A stretch of 64,000 bases of DNA from Thermostichus sp047461615 (GCF_047461615.1 NZ_JANSHI010000002.1:62001-126000); one strand, 5' to 3'; positions 25,548 through 34,877 are shown, numbered from the stretch's first letter. Notes: a model not told the origin generated them from the letters alone. A program made the numbers and translations.

Positions 25548-26221
25548 CTGGACAGGCTTTGCACAATCGACTGCCAAAAAGGGATCCCATCCTGGCCTGG
25601 CAAATCGGGGTCGGCAGCGCGTTCTGGGTGAGGCATCAAGCCGAGGATGCGACCGCTGGGATCGCAAATGCCGGCGATGTTATCCACCGAGCCGTTGGGG
25701 GCAACGGGATCGTAGCGGAAGACAATCTGACCCTCATCTTGCAGCTGCTTCAGGGTGTCGGCCTCGCAGACGTAGCGTCCTTCTCCATGGGCAATCGGCA
25801 GGGTTACAAGGGCGGACGGGGGGTAGGCGCTTGTCCAGGGCAGATCTGGCCGCTCCACGCGGATCCTCACTCGGTCGCAGATAAAGTGCAGATTAGCGTT
25901 GCGCAGCAGCGCCCCTGGCAGCAAGCCCGCCTCTGTCAGGATCTGGAAGCCATTGCAAATGCCCAAGACATAGCCCCCCCGGGCTACGTGCTCGGCTAGA
26001 GACCCCATTACCGGCGCAAAACGGGCCAGCGCGCCCGCCCGCAGGTAATCTCCGTAGCTGAATCCCCCCGGCAGCACCACCACATCCAGCCCTGACAAAT
26101 CGGTTTCCCGGTGCCAGATGAGTCGCGTCGGACAGCCTAAGAGGCCGCGGGTTACCCAGGCTACGTCGCGGTCACAATTGGAGCCAGGAAAAACGACAAT
26201 GCCAAACCTTACCTTGGCCAT
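25544..26221 (-). CDS. purQ: Phosphoribosylformylglycinamidine synthase subunit PurQ
   Basis: Glutaminase subunit of FGAM synthase (purine step 4), supplying ammonia to PurL with PurS as bridge. 225 aa, class I glutamine amidotransferase: KVRFGIVVFPGSNCDRD, VLPGGFSYGDYLRAGALA, nucleophile Cys in GYVLGICNGFQIL, and catalytic His/Glu in LMPHPERA. The frame is open to 26356; the Met at 26221 is the family start. It lies 65 nt behind purS; purL is not in the window. Confidence 0.96.
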   Translation of the reverse strand: MAKVRFGIVVFPGSNCDRDVAWVTRGLLGCPTRLIWHRETDLSGLDVVVLPGGFSYGDYLRAGALARFAPVMGSLAEHVARGGYVLGICNGFQILTEAGLLPGALLRNANLHFICDRVRIRVERPDLPWTSAYPPSALVTLPIAHGEGRYVCEADTLKQLQDEGQIVFRYDPVAPNGSVDNIAGICDPSGRILGLMPHPERAADPDLPGQDGIPFWQSIVQSLSS

Positions 26222-26286
26222 GGGGATCCCTTGGGGCGAAGGCAAAAGCAGTGAGGGCTGGAGCGAGAGAGCTTCTTGGTGAGAGA

Positions 26287-26544
26287 TCAGCCCTCTAGAG
26301 GCTCCACTTGGATTTGATAGGTCTCGATTACTGGATTGGCCAGCAGTTGCTCGCACAGCTTGCTCACCTGCTCTCGGGCAGTTTCGGCGTCAGGGGCCTC
26401 TAGCTGCAGCTGGATGTGTTTGCCAATGCGCACTCCCTGCACCTGGGTATGCCCTAGCTGATGCAAGCTAGCCTGGAGAGCAGCCCCGGCAGGATCCAGT
26501 ACCGAGGGGCGCAGGTGGATCTGAATCTGAGCCTGGAACTGCAT
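26287..26544 (-). CDS. purS: Phosphoribosylformylglycinamidine synthase subunit PurS
   Basis: Small bridging subunit of FGAM synthase, 85 aa. PurS hallmarks: QAQIQIHLRPSVLDPAGAAL, LGHTQVQGVRIGKHIQLQLE and the end LANPVIETYQIQVEPLEG. The pair purS-purQ is transcribed leftwards. The start is 59 nt from the divergent ABC permease gene, so promoters sit in a compact spacer. Confidence 0.94.
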   Translation of the reverse strand: MQFQAQIQIHLRPSVLDPAGAALQASLHQLGHTQVQGVRIGKHIQLQLEAPDAETAREQVSKLCEQLLANPVIETYQIQVEPLEG

Positions 26545-26603
26545 AGAATGAAGCTGGGCTTCTACAAGTGTATAGCCGGTTGTCGCTCGCTTGAGGCCAG
26601 CCT

Positions 26604-27377
26604 ATGGATGCAGGGCGCGTCGTGGCCATTGCCCAGAATGTTTTTCGGGAAACCATTCGGGATCGCGTTCTTTATCTGGTGATGGTGTTTGCGGTGGCCA
26701 TGCTGGGGGCCATCGTTTTGATTCCCCAGGTAGCCAACCAGGCCCACAACAAGATCATTGCCGATTTGGGTCTGGCCGCCATCCACTTCCTGTTGCTGGT
26801 GGTGGCCATTTTCGTCGGCACGGGGCTGGTAAATAAAGAGATCGAGAGGCGCACGGTCTACGTGCTGATTGCCAAACCCATGAGCCGGGCGGAGTTTATT
26901 GTCGGCAAGCATCTGGGCCTGTCGGCTTTGCTGTCGGTGCTGCTAGCAATGATGACGGCTGTCTTTTTGCTCAGCCTGCGGGTGGTGCAGGCTCCCATTT
27001 CCCCCTGGGCCGTTCTCTGGGCAACAGTTTTTACCTTTTTGGAACTGGTGCTGATTGTGGCAGCAGCGCTGCTGTTTGGGGTTTTTACCTCCCCGATTTT
27101 GGCTACCCTCTACACCATTGCCCTGTTCATTATGGGCCACACGAGCCGTGCCCTGCTGCAGTTAAGCAGGCTAGTGGAAGATACAGGCTTCGGCAAGGTG
27201 TTCGAGGTAATCTACTTAGTCCTGCCAGATCTGGAGCGCTTTAACCTAAGAGATGCTGCCGTTTACGGACAAATTCCCCCGCCCACCCAGCTTCTTGGCG
27301 ATGCGCTTTACGGCCTGATCTACACCGTTTTGCTGCTCATTTTGACGGCGCTGGTGTTTGCCCGGCGCGAGTTCTAA
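26604..27377 (+). CDS. ABC-2 type transporter permease
   Basis: A 257-aa integral membrane protein with about six hydrophobic segments. AQNVFRETIRDRVLYLVMVF at the N-terminus, and KEIERRTVYVLIAKPMSRAEFIVGKHLG between helices 2 and 3, are typical of the ABC-2 permease / DUF2337-like group related to NosY and CcmB exporters. No ATPase gene is adjacent, so its partner lies elsewhere. It is followed 26 nt later by comB on the same strand. The substrate is unknown. Confidence 0.85.
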   Translation: MDAGRVVAIAQNVFRETIRDRVLYLVMVFAVAMLGAIVLIPQVANQAHNKIIADLGLAAIHFLLLVVAIFVGTGLVNKEIERRTVYVLIAKPMSRAEFIVGKHLGLSALLSVLLAMMTAVFLLSLRVVQAPISPWAVLWATVFTFLELVLIVAAALLFGVFTSPILATLYTIALFIMGHTSRALLQLSRLVEDTGFGKVFEVIYLVLPDLERFNLRDAAVYGQIPPPTQLLGDALYGLIYTVLLLILTALVFARREF

Positions 27378-27402
27378 TAAGCTCTCGGTGGATCCTTCTC
27401 TC

Positions 27403-28131
27403 ATGCGATTTTTCCACTTCCACACCCCTGAGCAAGTCCCCTCGTCAGGGATCCCGGCCTGCGCGGTGGCCATTGATGTGCTGCGGGCCACCACCACCAT
27501 TGCCACAGCCCTGGCCGCAGGGGCAGAGGCCGTGCAGGTGTTTGCCGATTTACAGCCCTTGCAAGCGACCAGCCAGAGCTGGCCGGCCTCCAAACGGCTC
27601 TTGGCCGGCGAGCGAGGCGGCAAAACGGTGGCGGGCTTTGACCTAGGCAACTCCCCCCGCGAGTATACGCCGGAGCGTGTGCGGGACAAGCGCATCTTCA
27701 TGAGCACCACCAACGGCACCCGCACCCTTCAGCGCTTAGAAGGGATCCCGGTGTTGATCACAGCAGCCCTGGTGAACTTGGGAGCAGTGGTGGAGTTTCT
27801 CAGGCAAGGAGCTTTTGCCGAGGTGTGGCTGGTGGGAGCTGGCTGGGAGGGGGCTTTTGCTTTGGAAGACACCGCCTGTGCCGGAGCCATTCTGCATCGC
27901 CTGGGCTGTTCGGAGGAGCAGTTGGGCAACGACGAGGCGGTGGCCGCCCTGGCCCTCTACCAAACTTGGCAAGACAATCTCCTGAGCCTGTTGCGGCGCT
28001 CCAGCCATGGGCAGCGGCTACTGGCCATTAGCCCTGAAAGCGACAGCGACCTGGCCTATTGTGCGGAGTTGGATCGGCTCTCAGTGGTGCCCCGGCAGAT
28101 TCAGCCCGGCGTTTTGGCCCTCGCCGGCTAG
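27403..28131 (+). CDS. comB: 2-phosphosulfolactate phosphatase family protein (ComB)
   Basis: ComB hydrolyses 2-phosphosulfolactate in coenzyme M synthesis in archaea; cyanobacterial homologues are widespread with unproven substrate. Family motifs: CAVAIDVLRATTTIATALAAGAEAV, LLAGERGGKTVAGFDLGNSP, MSTTNGTRTL, and ALEDTACAGAILHRL. 242 aa from the Met at 27403 (MRFFHFHTPEQ); a GTG at 27388 is an alternative. Stop TAG shares CTAG with the convergent gene at 28128. Confidence 0.86.
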   Translation: MRFFHFHTPEQVPSSGIPACAVAIDVLRATTTIATALAAGAEAVQVFADLQPLQATSQSWPASKRLLAGERGGKTVAGFDLGNSPREYTPERVRDKRIFMSTTNGTRTLQRLEGIPVLITAALVNLGAVVEFLRQGAFAEVWLVGAGWEGAFALEDTACAGAILHRLGCSEEQLGNDEAVAALALYQTWQDNLLSLLRRSSHGQRLLAISPESDSDLAYCAELDRLSVVPRQIQPGVLALAG

Positions 28132-28412
28132 CTGGCCTGGGGTGTCTCGGCGGCAACAGCCAAAGCCTTCTGGTGCAGCCACTCCTGCCATTCTCCCGGG
28201 ATCAACTTGCTGTGAAACGCATCTCCGGAGACAAACACCTCCTGCTGGTTTTGGGCCAAAACCAAAATGGAGCGGCGGTCGAAATGGGAGGTGAGCTTGT
28301 AGAGGGTGTAGGGGCCTTCGGAGTAGAGGGTCAACGTTTCCTGATCCAGGCCGTGACAGCTGCTTTGGCCGCGGGCTCGCAGGATCATGTTGATCAATTG
28401 TTCGTAGTACAT
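28128..28412 (-). CDS. Conserved hypothetical protein
   Basis: Not recognised. The frame is open to 28616, but the Met at 28412 (MYYEQLINMILRARGQ) is preceded by GGGAAGGG at a good distance, giving 94 aa. Upstream residues look less protein-like, and the longer form would almost reach argC. Blocks: ETLTLYSEGPYTLYKLTSHF, DRRSILVLAQNQQEVFVSGD, FHSKLIPGEWQEWL. Soluble alpha/beta pattern, no signal or catalytic motif. It overlaps the comB stop by 4 nt. Confidence 0.6.
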   Translation of the reverse strand: MYYEQLINMILRARGQSSCHGLDQETLTLYSEGPYTLYKLTSHFDRRSILVLAQNQQEVFVSGDAFHSKLIPGEWQEWLHQKALAVAAETPQAS

Positions 28413-28627
28413 ACAACCCTTCCCGACGAGGTAGGGAACATCCCTGGGCAAGACCTCAACAGCCAAGGCGGCTGCCGAGGCTTGGGCGGCTCGCGTGAGC
28501 CCAGTATAACTTCCCGGCTCAGGCAACACTGAGCCCAACAGAGCAGGTGAGTTCAACCAAGGTAGCGGCAAATGCGATAAATAGTAAGGCAAACCGTCAG
28601 TTTTGCAATTCTGCACAGGCAGCCCCC

Positions 28628-29734
28628 ATGGCCACTACGGCGCCTCACTCTCTTCCTCCCACCAATCCTGTCCGCGTCGCCATCGTCGGGGCCTCCGGCT
28701 ATGGAGGGGTGCAGTTGGTGCGGCTGCTCAGCGAGCATCCCGGCGTGCAGATCACCTACCTGGCCGGTCAAGACAGCGCCGGCAAACGCTACGGGGATCT
28801 CTACCCTCACCTGGCCCAAGCGGTGGATTTGACCATCCAGCCGGTAGATGTGGAGGCCATTGCCGCCAGCAGCGACGTTGTCTTCCTCTCTCTGCCCAAT
28901 GGCCTGGCAGCAGGCTTGGCGCCGCCTTTGCTAGCCAAAGGGTGCAAAGTTCTAGATCTCTCGGCAGACTATCGCTTTCGCAACCTGGCCACCTACCAAT
29001 CCTGGTATCGCCTGGGGCAGACGGATCCCAACTGGCCCAGCCCTGCCTATCGCCAGGCCAACGAGCAAGCGGTCTACGGGCTGCCAGAACTCTACCGGGA
29101 GGCCATTGCCCAAGCCCAACTGGTAGCCTGCCCCGGCTGCTACCCCACCGCCTCCCTGTTGGCGGTTGCCCCCCTGCTGCGGCAGGGGTTGGTGGAGCTG
29201 GACAGCCTTATTTTCGATGCCAAGTCCGGCGTCTCTGGCGCGGGCCGCACCCCCAAGCTGGGATCCCTATTTGCCGAGGTAGATGGCTCTCTGGGGGCCT
29301 ATGGCGTGGCCCAACACCGGCACACGCCCGAGATCGAGCAGGCCTGCAGTGACCTCACCCACACCCCCATCACTGTACAATTTACGCCCCACCTCGTGCC
29401 GATGGTGCGGGGTATCCACGTCACCTTGTACGCCAACCTGCGGGATCCCGGCCTCGTGGGCGAAGATCTCATCACCATTTACAACGCCTTCTATCGCCAA
29501 TCCCCCTGGGTCAAGGTGCTGCCCCGCGGCGTTTACCCGCAAACCAAGTGGGTTGCCGGCACCAACACCTGCATGATCGGGGTGGAAGTGGATACCCGCA
29601 CCAACCGAGTCATTGTCCTGTCGGTAATCGACAACCTCATGAAGGGACAGGCCGGGCAGGCGGTGCAATGCCTCAACCTCATGATGGGGTGGCCGGAAAC
29701 CTTGGGCTTACCGCAGCTTGCCTTTTACCCCTAG
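28628..29734 (+). CDS. argC: N-acetyl-gamma-glutamyl-phosphate reductase
   Basis: NADPH-dependent third step of arginine synthesis; its product is the ArgD substrate. 368 aa. VAIVGASGYGGVQLVRLLSEHP (nucleotide-binding loop), active-site Cys in VACPGCYPTASLLAV, SGVSGAGRTPK, and the HRHTPEIEQ histidine. The frame opens at 28547; the Met at 28628 is chosen because the earlier part is Ser/Ala filler. The end FYP is standard. Confidence 0.96.
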   Translation: MATTAPHSLPPTNPVRVAIVGASGYGGVQLVRLLSEHPGVQITYLAGQDSAGKRYGDLYPHLAQAVDLTIQPVDVEAIAASSDVVFLSLPNGLAAGLAPPLLAKGCKVLDLSADYRFRNLATYQSWYRLGQTDPNWPSPAYRQANEQAVYGLPELYREAIAQAQLVACPGCYPTASLLAVAPLLRQGLVELDSLIFDAKSGVSGAGRTPKLGSLFAEVDGSLGAYGVAQHRHTPEIEQACSDLTHTPITVQFTPHLVPMVRGIHVTLYANLRDPGLVGEDLITIYNAFYRQSPWVKVLPRGVYPQTKWVAGTNTCMIGVEVDTRTNRVIVLSVIDNLMKGQAGQAVQCLNLMMGWPETLGLPQLAFYP

Positions 29735-29739
29735 CTATA

Positions 29740-31203
29740 ATGCCGGTAATTCCCCTGCAGCCCAGTTTGCCCATGCCTAACCTCTTCTCCCCCAATCTTG
29801 ATCTCAACAGGCCCGCCACGCCGGCGAACTCTCCACCTTCATCCGGTAGGGCTGGGGACCTGAACTGGGAGGGGCTGTGGCGGCAACTGGAAGCGGGCTG
29901 GCAGGAGCTGCCCCGGCGCTCTGAAGAAACCCTGCAGCAAACCCTAGCTCGTTTGCAACTGGAGTGGGGCGGCCTGTGCCGTGAGGCGAGGGATCGGCTG
30001 CAGGCAACTTTAGACAAAGCTAGAGCCACCAGCTCTCCAGAGCCGCTCCAGCAAGACCTGCAAGCGCTTTTGCCTCTGCTCAGCCCCCGCCAATGGGAGG
30101 TGGTCATTGGCTCTCTGGAACGGGCCGCCGACCGCGCCTGGCTGGCCAGCCTGCTGTATCACAGCCTGCAGGACCAGGCCTATTCTGGGGCAGAAACCAA
30201 CGGCATCCCTTCTTGGGCAGGGGCCTTAACCGCTGAGCAACGCTCCACCTTGGAGGCGATGAGCCTGCGGGCCTATGGCAATAGCCGCCTACCTCTGGTG
30301 GTGGACAAAAGCGGCGAGATCCAGGTGAAAGCCTCAGCCGCCCTCTTGGCCGCCCTCATTGCCGTCGAGATCGGCAGCGTGGGATCGGCAGGGGCCCTCT
30401 CTCTGCTGGGCACGCCGGAGCTGCGCAAGCTCTTGAATGCCGAGGGCAAGCTGCGGCGCAGCGTCTTAAAGCAGGGGCGAACTGCCCTCACCGAAGAGGA
30501 GTGGCAAACCCTGCGCCAGTGGCTCGATCCCAAAGGATCCCCCCCCGACTGGTACCTCTCCCTCACCCAACTGGGGATCCAAACCACGCAGGTGGGGGAC
30601 TATCTGGCGCGACGGCTGCGGGAGTTTTTCCAAAGCGAATGGATCAAGCTGGTGATCCCTCCCCTGTATCACCTGGTTATCGACGCTGTGCGGCTGTTGA
30701 CGGGGGAAGTGTTTCTCAGTGTGGGCACAACCCTAGAAGCGGCTTTAGAGTCGGCAGAAGCTGAACGACGCCTGGAGCTGCTGCTGCAAGCTTTGCCCCA
30801 GGCCCGGCACATTCCCAGTCCCGAGCGCATCCAAGCCGCCCTTCCCGCCGTTGTGGAGGCTGCTGAGACAACCCTCAGGCCACTACTGGGGCGCCAGTTG
30901 ATGACGGTGGCCGACATCTTCGACCCGCCCCTTCGCAACGAAAGCCTCAACGAGTTGGGGCGGCAGCTCAACCTCTGGAATCCCCTGCAGTTTTTGCTCA
31001 CCTGGGGTACGTCTGGCTGGCTAGAGGCTCTGCTGGATCAGATCAAGGAATTGCAGCAGACCTACCCGGAAATGCCCCTGTGGGAGAGCTATCGGCAAGG
31101 GGTTGAGGCGGCAGTGCAAGCGCCACGGGTGATGGAGCAGGCAGAGGCCCTGCGCCTTACCGCCAAGAGCTTGGATCCCGAGATAGAACCCTCGGACGAC
31201 TGA
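29740..31203 (+). CDS. Conserved cyanobacterial hypothetical protein, possibly DUF3685-like
   Basis: About 487 aa from ATG 29740 (476 aa from the Met at 29773); the frame is open further upstream within argC. Helix-rich, largely soluble, with one moderately hydrophobic stretch (ASAALLAALIAVEIGSVGSAG). C-terminal blocks FFQSEWIKLVIPPLYHLVIDAVRLLTGEVFL and NPLQFLLTWGTSGWLEALLDQI suggest membrane association. The resemblance to the cyanobacterial DUF3685 group is from memory and weak. It follows argC by 5 nt, so it is probably co-transcribed; no functional link is evident. Confidence 0.7.
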   Translation: MPVIPLQPSLPMPNLFSPNLDLNRPATPANSPPSSGRAGDLNWEGLWRQLEAGWQELPRRSEETLQQTLARLQLEWGGLCREARDRLQATLDKARATSSPEPLQQDLQALLPLLSPRQWEVVIGSLERAADRAWLASLLYHSLQDQAYSGAETNGIPSWAGALTAEQRSTLEAMSLRAYGNSRLPLVVDKSGEIQVKASAALLAALIAVEIGSVGSAGALSLLGTPELRKLLNAEGKLRRSVLKQGRTALTEEEWQTLRQWLDPKGSPPDWYLSLTQLGIQTTQVGDYLARRLREFFQSEWIKLVIPPLYHLVIDAVRLLTGEVFLSVGTTLEAALESAEAERRLELLLQALPQARHIPSPERIQAALPAVVEAAETTLRPLLGRQLMTVADIFDPPLRNESLNELGRQLNLWNPLQFLLTWGTSGWLEALLDQIKELQQTYPEMPLWESYRQGVEAAVQAPRVMEQAEALRLTAKSLDPEIEPSDD

Positions 31204-31204
31204 G

Positions 31205-31249
31205 CCATTCAAGGGTACCCCCCCTCCTGGGCAGGGCCTTCTTGAATGG
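31205..31249 (+). terminator. Hairpin after the 29.7-31.2 kb gene
   Basis: CCATTCAAG (31205-31213) pairs with CTTGAATGG (31241-31249), a 9-bp perfect stem. It begins 2 nt after the stop codon. No U tract follows, so it may be a processing or rho-independent-like element rather than a classic terminator. Confidence 0.45.
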
Positions 31250-31348
31250 TGGCGGATATCAAGAGATGCTCTTGTGCTACAATGGGTAAGCCATGTTTAG
31301 GGATGTCCATCAGTAGATGACAGCCAGATAGTCTAGTCTACCCCTCTT

Positions 31349-31422
31349 GCGCCTGTAGCTCAGTGGACTAGAGCACGTGGCTACGGACCACGCGGTCGGG
31401 AGTTCAAATCTCTCCAGGCGCG
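31349..31422 (+). tRNA. tRNA-Arg (anticodon ACG)
   Basis: Complete 74-nt cloverleaf: acceptor GCGCCTG with CAGGCGC, D arm AGCTCAGTGGACTAGAGC, anticodon arm CGTGG-CTACGGA-CCACG with anticodon ACG (A34 normally edited to inosine), T arm GGGAGTTCAAATCTCTC. Discriminator G; CCA is not encoded. It lies 119 nt before clpC. Confidence 0.95.
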
Positions 31423-31541
31423 TTCCAGTCCCAGATGATTTTTCGTCTGGGGTGTTCGCTGTCCCTTAGCTGGCCTGAATCCTGTGTTAGGATCAGGCCT
31501 ATCAGGTCCGCCTTGATGCAGGCGTAGGGAGCTCGAGGATC

Positions 31542-34016
31542 ATGTTTGAACGCTTTACAGAAAAGGCCATCAAGGTGATCATGCTGGCCCAGGAGGAGGC
31601 CAGGCGGTTAGGTCACAATTTCGTTGGCACTGAGCAAATTTTGCTGGGGCTCATTGGCGAGGGCACGGGGATCGCCGCCAAAGTCCTCAAATCTATGGGG
31701 GTCAACTTAAAAGACGCCAGAATTGAGGTTGAGAAAATTATCGGTCGGGGATCCGGCTTTGTGGCGGTTGAGATCCCCTTTACTCCTCGCGCCAAGCGAG
31801 TGCTGGAGCTCTCCTTAGAAGAGGCGCGCCAGCTTGGCCACAACTACATTGGCACGGAGCACCTACTCCTGGGCCTGATCCGAGAAGGGGAGGGAGTAGC
31901 CGCCCGCGTTCTGGAAAACCTGGGGGTGGATTTGTCCAAGGTGCGCACCCAAGTCATCCGCATGCTGGGCGAAACCGCCGAAGTAACGGCAGGCGGTGGC
32001 TCCTCTAGCCGTACTAAGACACCTACCCTGGATGAATTTGGCACCAACCTGACTCAACTGGCTCAGGAAGGCAAGCTGGATCCAGTGGTAGGCCGGACGC
32101 GGGAGATCGAGCGGGTGATCCAAATCTTGGGCCGCCGCACCAAGAACAACCCCGTCCTCATCGGCGAGCCGGGGGTTGGCAAAACCGCCATTGCCGAAGG
32201 TTTGGCCCAGCGCATTGTGCAAGGCGATGTGCCCGACATCTTGGCCGACAAGCGAGTGATCAGCTTGGACATCGGCCTGTTGGTGGCTGGCACCAAGTAC
32301 CGCGGCGAGTTTGAAGAGCGCCTCAAGAAGATCATGGATGAGATCCGCAACGCCGGCAACATCATCCTGGTCATCGACGAGGTGCATACCCTGATTGGGG
32401 CGGGGGCGGCGGAGGGTGCTATCGATGCTGCCAACATCCTCAAGCCGGCTTTGGCTCGCGGCGAGCTACAGTGCATCGGGGCCACCACTCTGGATGAGTA
32501 CCGCAAGCACATTGAGCGAGATCCGGCTCTGGAGCGCCGCTTCCAGCCCATCATGGTGGGCGAGCCAAGCGTGGCTGAGACCATTGAGATTCTCTATGGC
32601 CTGCGGGAGCGCTATGAGCAGCACCACAAGCTGAGGATCTCCGATGCGGCTCTGGAGGCGGCAGCCAAGCTGGCCGACCAGTACATCTCCGACCGCTTCT
32701 TGCCCGACAAGGCCATTGACCTCATCGACGAAGCGGCTTCGCGAGTGCGCTTGATCAACTCCCAACTGCCGCCAGCGGCGCGGGAGCTGGATCAGGAGCT
32801 GCGGCGGGTTCTCAGGGAGAAGGATGCCGCAGTGCGAGCCCAGGACTTCGACAGGGCTGGTGAGCTGCGGGACCGGGAGATGGAGATTAGGCAGCAGATC
32901 CGCGCCATTGCAGCGGCCAAGAAAGCCGAGGACAGCAGCCGCACGGAGCTGCCAGAGGTAACGGAGGAAGATGTGGCCCAGGTGGTGAGCGCTTGGACAG
33001 GGGTGCCGGTGGCCAAGCTCACCGAAAGTGAGTCGGAGAAGCTGCTCCACATGGAGGAGACCCTGCACCAGCGCATTGTCGGTCAAGATGAGGCTGTGCG
33101 GGCTATCTCTCGCGCCATTCGTCGCGCGCGCGTGGGATTGAAAAATCCCAATCGCCCCATCGCCAGCTTCATCTTCTGCGGCCCAACTGGGGTGGGCAAA
33201 ACGGAGCTGACCAAGGCCTTAGCCGCCTACTTCTTCGGCTCCGAGTCAGCCATGATCCGCCTTGACATGTCGGAGTACATGGAGCGGCACACGGTCAGCA
33301 AGCTTATTGGATCCCCGCCCGGCTACGTCGGCTACAACGAGGGGGGTCAGCTGACCGAAGCGGTGCGGCGCCGCCCCTACACGGTGGTGCTTTTTGACGA
33401 GGTTGAGAAAGCTCACCCGGATGTGTTTAACCTGCTGCTGCAGATTCTCGAAGATGGCCGCCTGACAGATGCCAAAGGTCGCACGGTGGACTTCAAGAAC
33501 ACGTTGATCGTGATGACCTCTAACATTGGCTCCAAGGTCATCGAGAAGGGCGGCGGCAGCCTTGGCTTTGAGTTCAACACCAATGAGGAAGAGGCCAACT
33601 ACAACCGCATCCGCAACCTGGTGCACGAAGAGCTGAAGCAGTATTTCCGGCCCGAGTTCCTCAACCGGGTGGACGAGATCATCGTCTTCCGGCAACTGAC
33701 CAAGGACGAGGTGAAGCAGATCGCCGACATCCTGCTCAAGGAAGTCTTCGACCGCATGAAGGAGAAGAAAATTCACCTCACGGTCAGCGATCGCTTCAAA
33801 GACCTGCTGGTGGAGGAGGGCTACAACCCCAGCTACGGGGCACGTCCCCTGCGCCGGGCCATCCAGCGCTTGTTGGAAGACCTGCTGGCAGAGGAGATCT
33901 TGACTGGCCGCGTCAAAGAGGGATCTGAAGTGCTCATCGACGTGGACGAGGAGCGCAAGCCCAAAGTCCTAGTCACGCAGTCAGATCGGGTGCTCTTGCC
34001 GCAGGGAGCTGAGTAA
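31542..34016 (+). CDS. clpC: ATP-dependent Clp protease ATPase subunit ClpC
   Basis: HSP100 unfoldase that feeds the ClpP3/R core; essential in cyanobacteria and the ancestor of chloroplast ClpC. 824 aa. Two N-terminal Clp repeats (MFERFTEKAIKVIMLAQEEA; RAKRVLELSLEEARQLGHNY), AAA domain 1 with Walker A GEPGVGKTAIAEG, the middle UVR-bearing domain (VRAQDFDRAGELRDREMEIR), AAA domain 2 with GPTGVGKTELTKAL and the VGYNEGGQLTEAVRRRPY pore region, and a C-terminal D2 subdomain. Full length, no lesions. The genes for its protease partners follow at once on the same strand. Confidence 0.97.
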   Translation: MFERFTEKAIKVIMLAQEEARRLGHNFVGTEQILLGLIGEGTGIAAKVLKSMGVNLKDARIEVEKIIGRGSGFVAVEIPFTPRAKRVLELSLEEARQLGHNYIGTEHLLLGLIREGEGVAARVLENLGVDLSKVRTQVIRMLGETAEVTAGGGSSSRTKTPTLDEFGTNLTQLAQEGKLDPVVGRTREIERVIQILGRRTKNNPVLIGEPGVGKTAIAEGLAQRIVQGDVPDILADKRVISLDIGLLVAGTKYRGEFEERLKKIMDEIRNAGNIILVIDEVHTLIGAGAAEGAIDAANILKPALARGELQCIGATTLDEYRKHIERDPALERRFQPIMVGEPSVAETIEILYGLRERYEQHHKLRISDAALEAAAKLADQYISDRFLPDKAIDLIDEAASRVRLINSQLPPAARELDQELRRVLREKDAAVRAQDFDRAGELRDREMEIRQQIRAIAAAKKAEDSSRTELPEVTEEDVAQVVSAWTGVPVAKLTESESEKLLHMEETLHQRIVGQDEAVRAISRAIRRARVGLKNPNRPIASFIFCGPTGVGKTELTKALAAYFFGSESAMIRLDMSEYMERHTVSKLIGSPPGYVGYNEGGQLTEAVRRRPYTVVLFDEVEKAHPDVFNLLLQILEDGRLTDAKGRTVDFKNTLIVMTSNIGSKVIEKGGGSLGFEFNTNEEEANYNRIRNLVHEELKQYFRPEFLNRVDEIIVFRQLTKDEVKQIADILLKEVFDRMKEKKIHLTVSDRFKDLLVEEGYNPSYGARPLRRAIQRLLEDLLAEEILTGRVKEGSEVLIDVDEERKPKVLVTQSDRVLLPQGAE

Positions 34017-34051
34017 GGTCGCCAGGACGCTCTTCTGTTGCTGGTTACTGG

Positions 34052-34085
34052 ACAAGGGATCCGCTGCTATTTCCGGATCCCTTGT
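34052..34085 (+). terminator. Perfect 12-bp hairpin between clpC and clpR
   Basis: ACAAGGGATCCG (34052-34063) and CGGATCCCTTGT (34074-34085) pair perfectly around a 10-nt loop. Each arm contains the GGATCC word abundant in this genome. It lies 36 nt after the clpC stop and 40 nt before clpR, so it could terminate clpC transcripts, attenuate read-through or stabilise the clpC 3' end. A U run is lacking. Confidence 0.5.
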
Positions 34086-34124
34086 TCTTGACTAACAAGG
34101 GATTGGCTATAGGAGAACTCTGGC

Positions 34125-34760
34125 ATGGTGCAATCTACCTACTATTACTACGGTGGCGCTCCGGTTCGGACGCCTCCCCCGGATCTAGCTTCCCTGCTGC
34201 TCCAGGAGCGCATTGTTTACCTGGGTTTACCTCTGGCGGAAGAGTCAAATGCCAACGTCACCAAGCTAATCATTGAGCAGCTGCTGTACTTGCAGTACGA
34301 GGATCGGGAAAAGCCGATCAAGATGTACATCAACTCAACGGGCACCTATAACTACGACACGGCAGCCTTTGCCATTCTGGACACCATGAACTACATCAAG
34401 CCGCCAGTGCACACTATCTGCATTGGCAGTGCCATCGGCATGGCGGCCATGCTGTTGGCAGCGGGTGCTAAGGGGTTTCGGGCTAGCTTGCCCAATGCCA
34501 CGATTGTGCTGCATCAGCCCTATGGGGGTGCCCGTGGACAGGCCAGCGACATTGAAATTCGCACCCGCGAGATCCTGACCTTGCGCAACATGATGCTGGA
34601 GGAACTCTCCCGCAGCACGGGTCAGCCCGTGGAGCGCATTAAAAAGGACACGGAGCGACTGTTTTTCATGACCCCGGAAGAGGCTAAGGCCTATGGCCTC
34701 ATTGACCAGGTGCTGACCAGCTCCAAAGGCTTGCCAAAGTTGGCAGCAGCCAAAACCTAA
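34125..34760 (+). CDS. clpR: ClpR, proteolytically inactive ClpP paralogue
   Basis: Ring subunit of the mixed ClpP3/ClpR core. 211 aa with the ClpP fold, but the catalytic serine of the GQAASM motif is replaced: here GSAIGMAAMLLAAG, with Gly105 in the Ser position. His130 in VLHQPYGGARGQ is kept. The N-terminus MVQSTYYYYGGAPVRTPPPD is typical of cyanobacterial ClpR. It is first in a pair with clpP3, the standard cyanobacterial order, and the pair lies directly behind clpC here, so substrate recognition, unfolding and cleavage are encoded together. Confidence 0.93.
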   Translation: MVQSTYYYYGGAPVRTPPPDLASLLLQERIVYLGLPLAEESNANVTKLIIEQLLYLQYEDREKPIKMYINSTGTYNYDTAAFAILDTMNYIKPPVHTICIGSAIGMAAMLLAAGAKGFRASLPNATIVLHQPYGGARGQASDIEIRTREILTLRNMMLEELSRSTGQPVERIKKDTERLFFMTPEEAKAYGLIDQVLTSSKGLPKLAAAKT

Positions 34761-34877
34761 GGGTCGACCTTGAAATACCCGCACTGGGCTGTGGCGGGTT
34801 TTGCCTTGGCTGAGCCTGAGTGCGGGAGCAATTTGGCAAGCGCCCTATTCTGGTTCAAACTTTGCCAGGAGACATCT

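Noticed and set aside
32466..33086. Open frame of 206 codons opposite clpC
   Set aside because: Antisense shadow of a strongly conserved gene in GC-rich DNA; no start context or protein-like composition.
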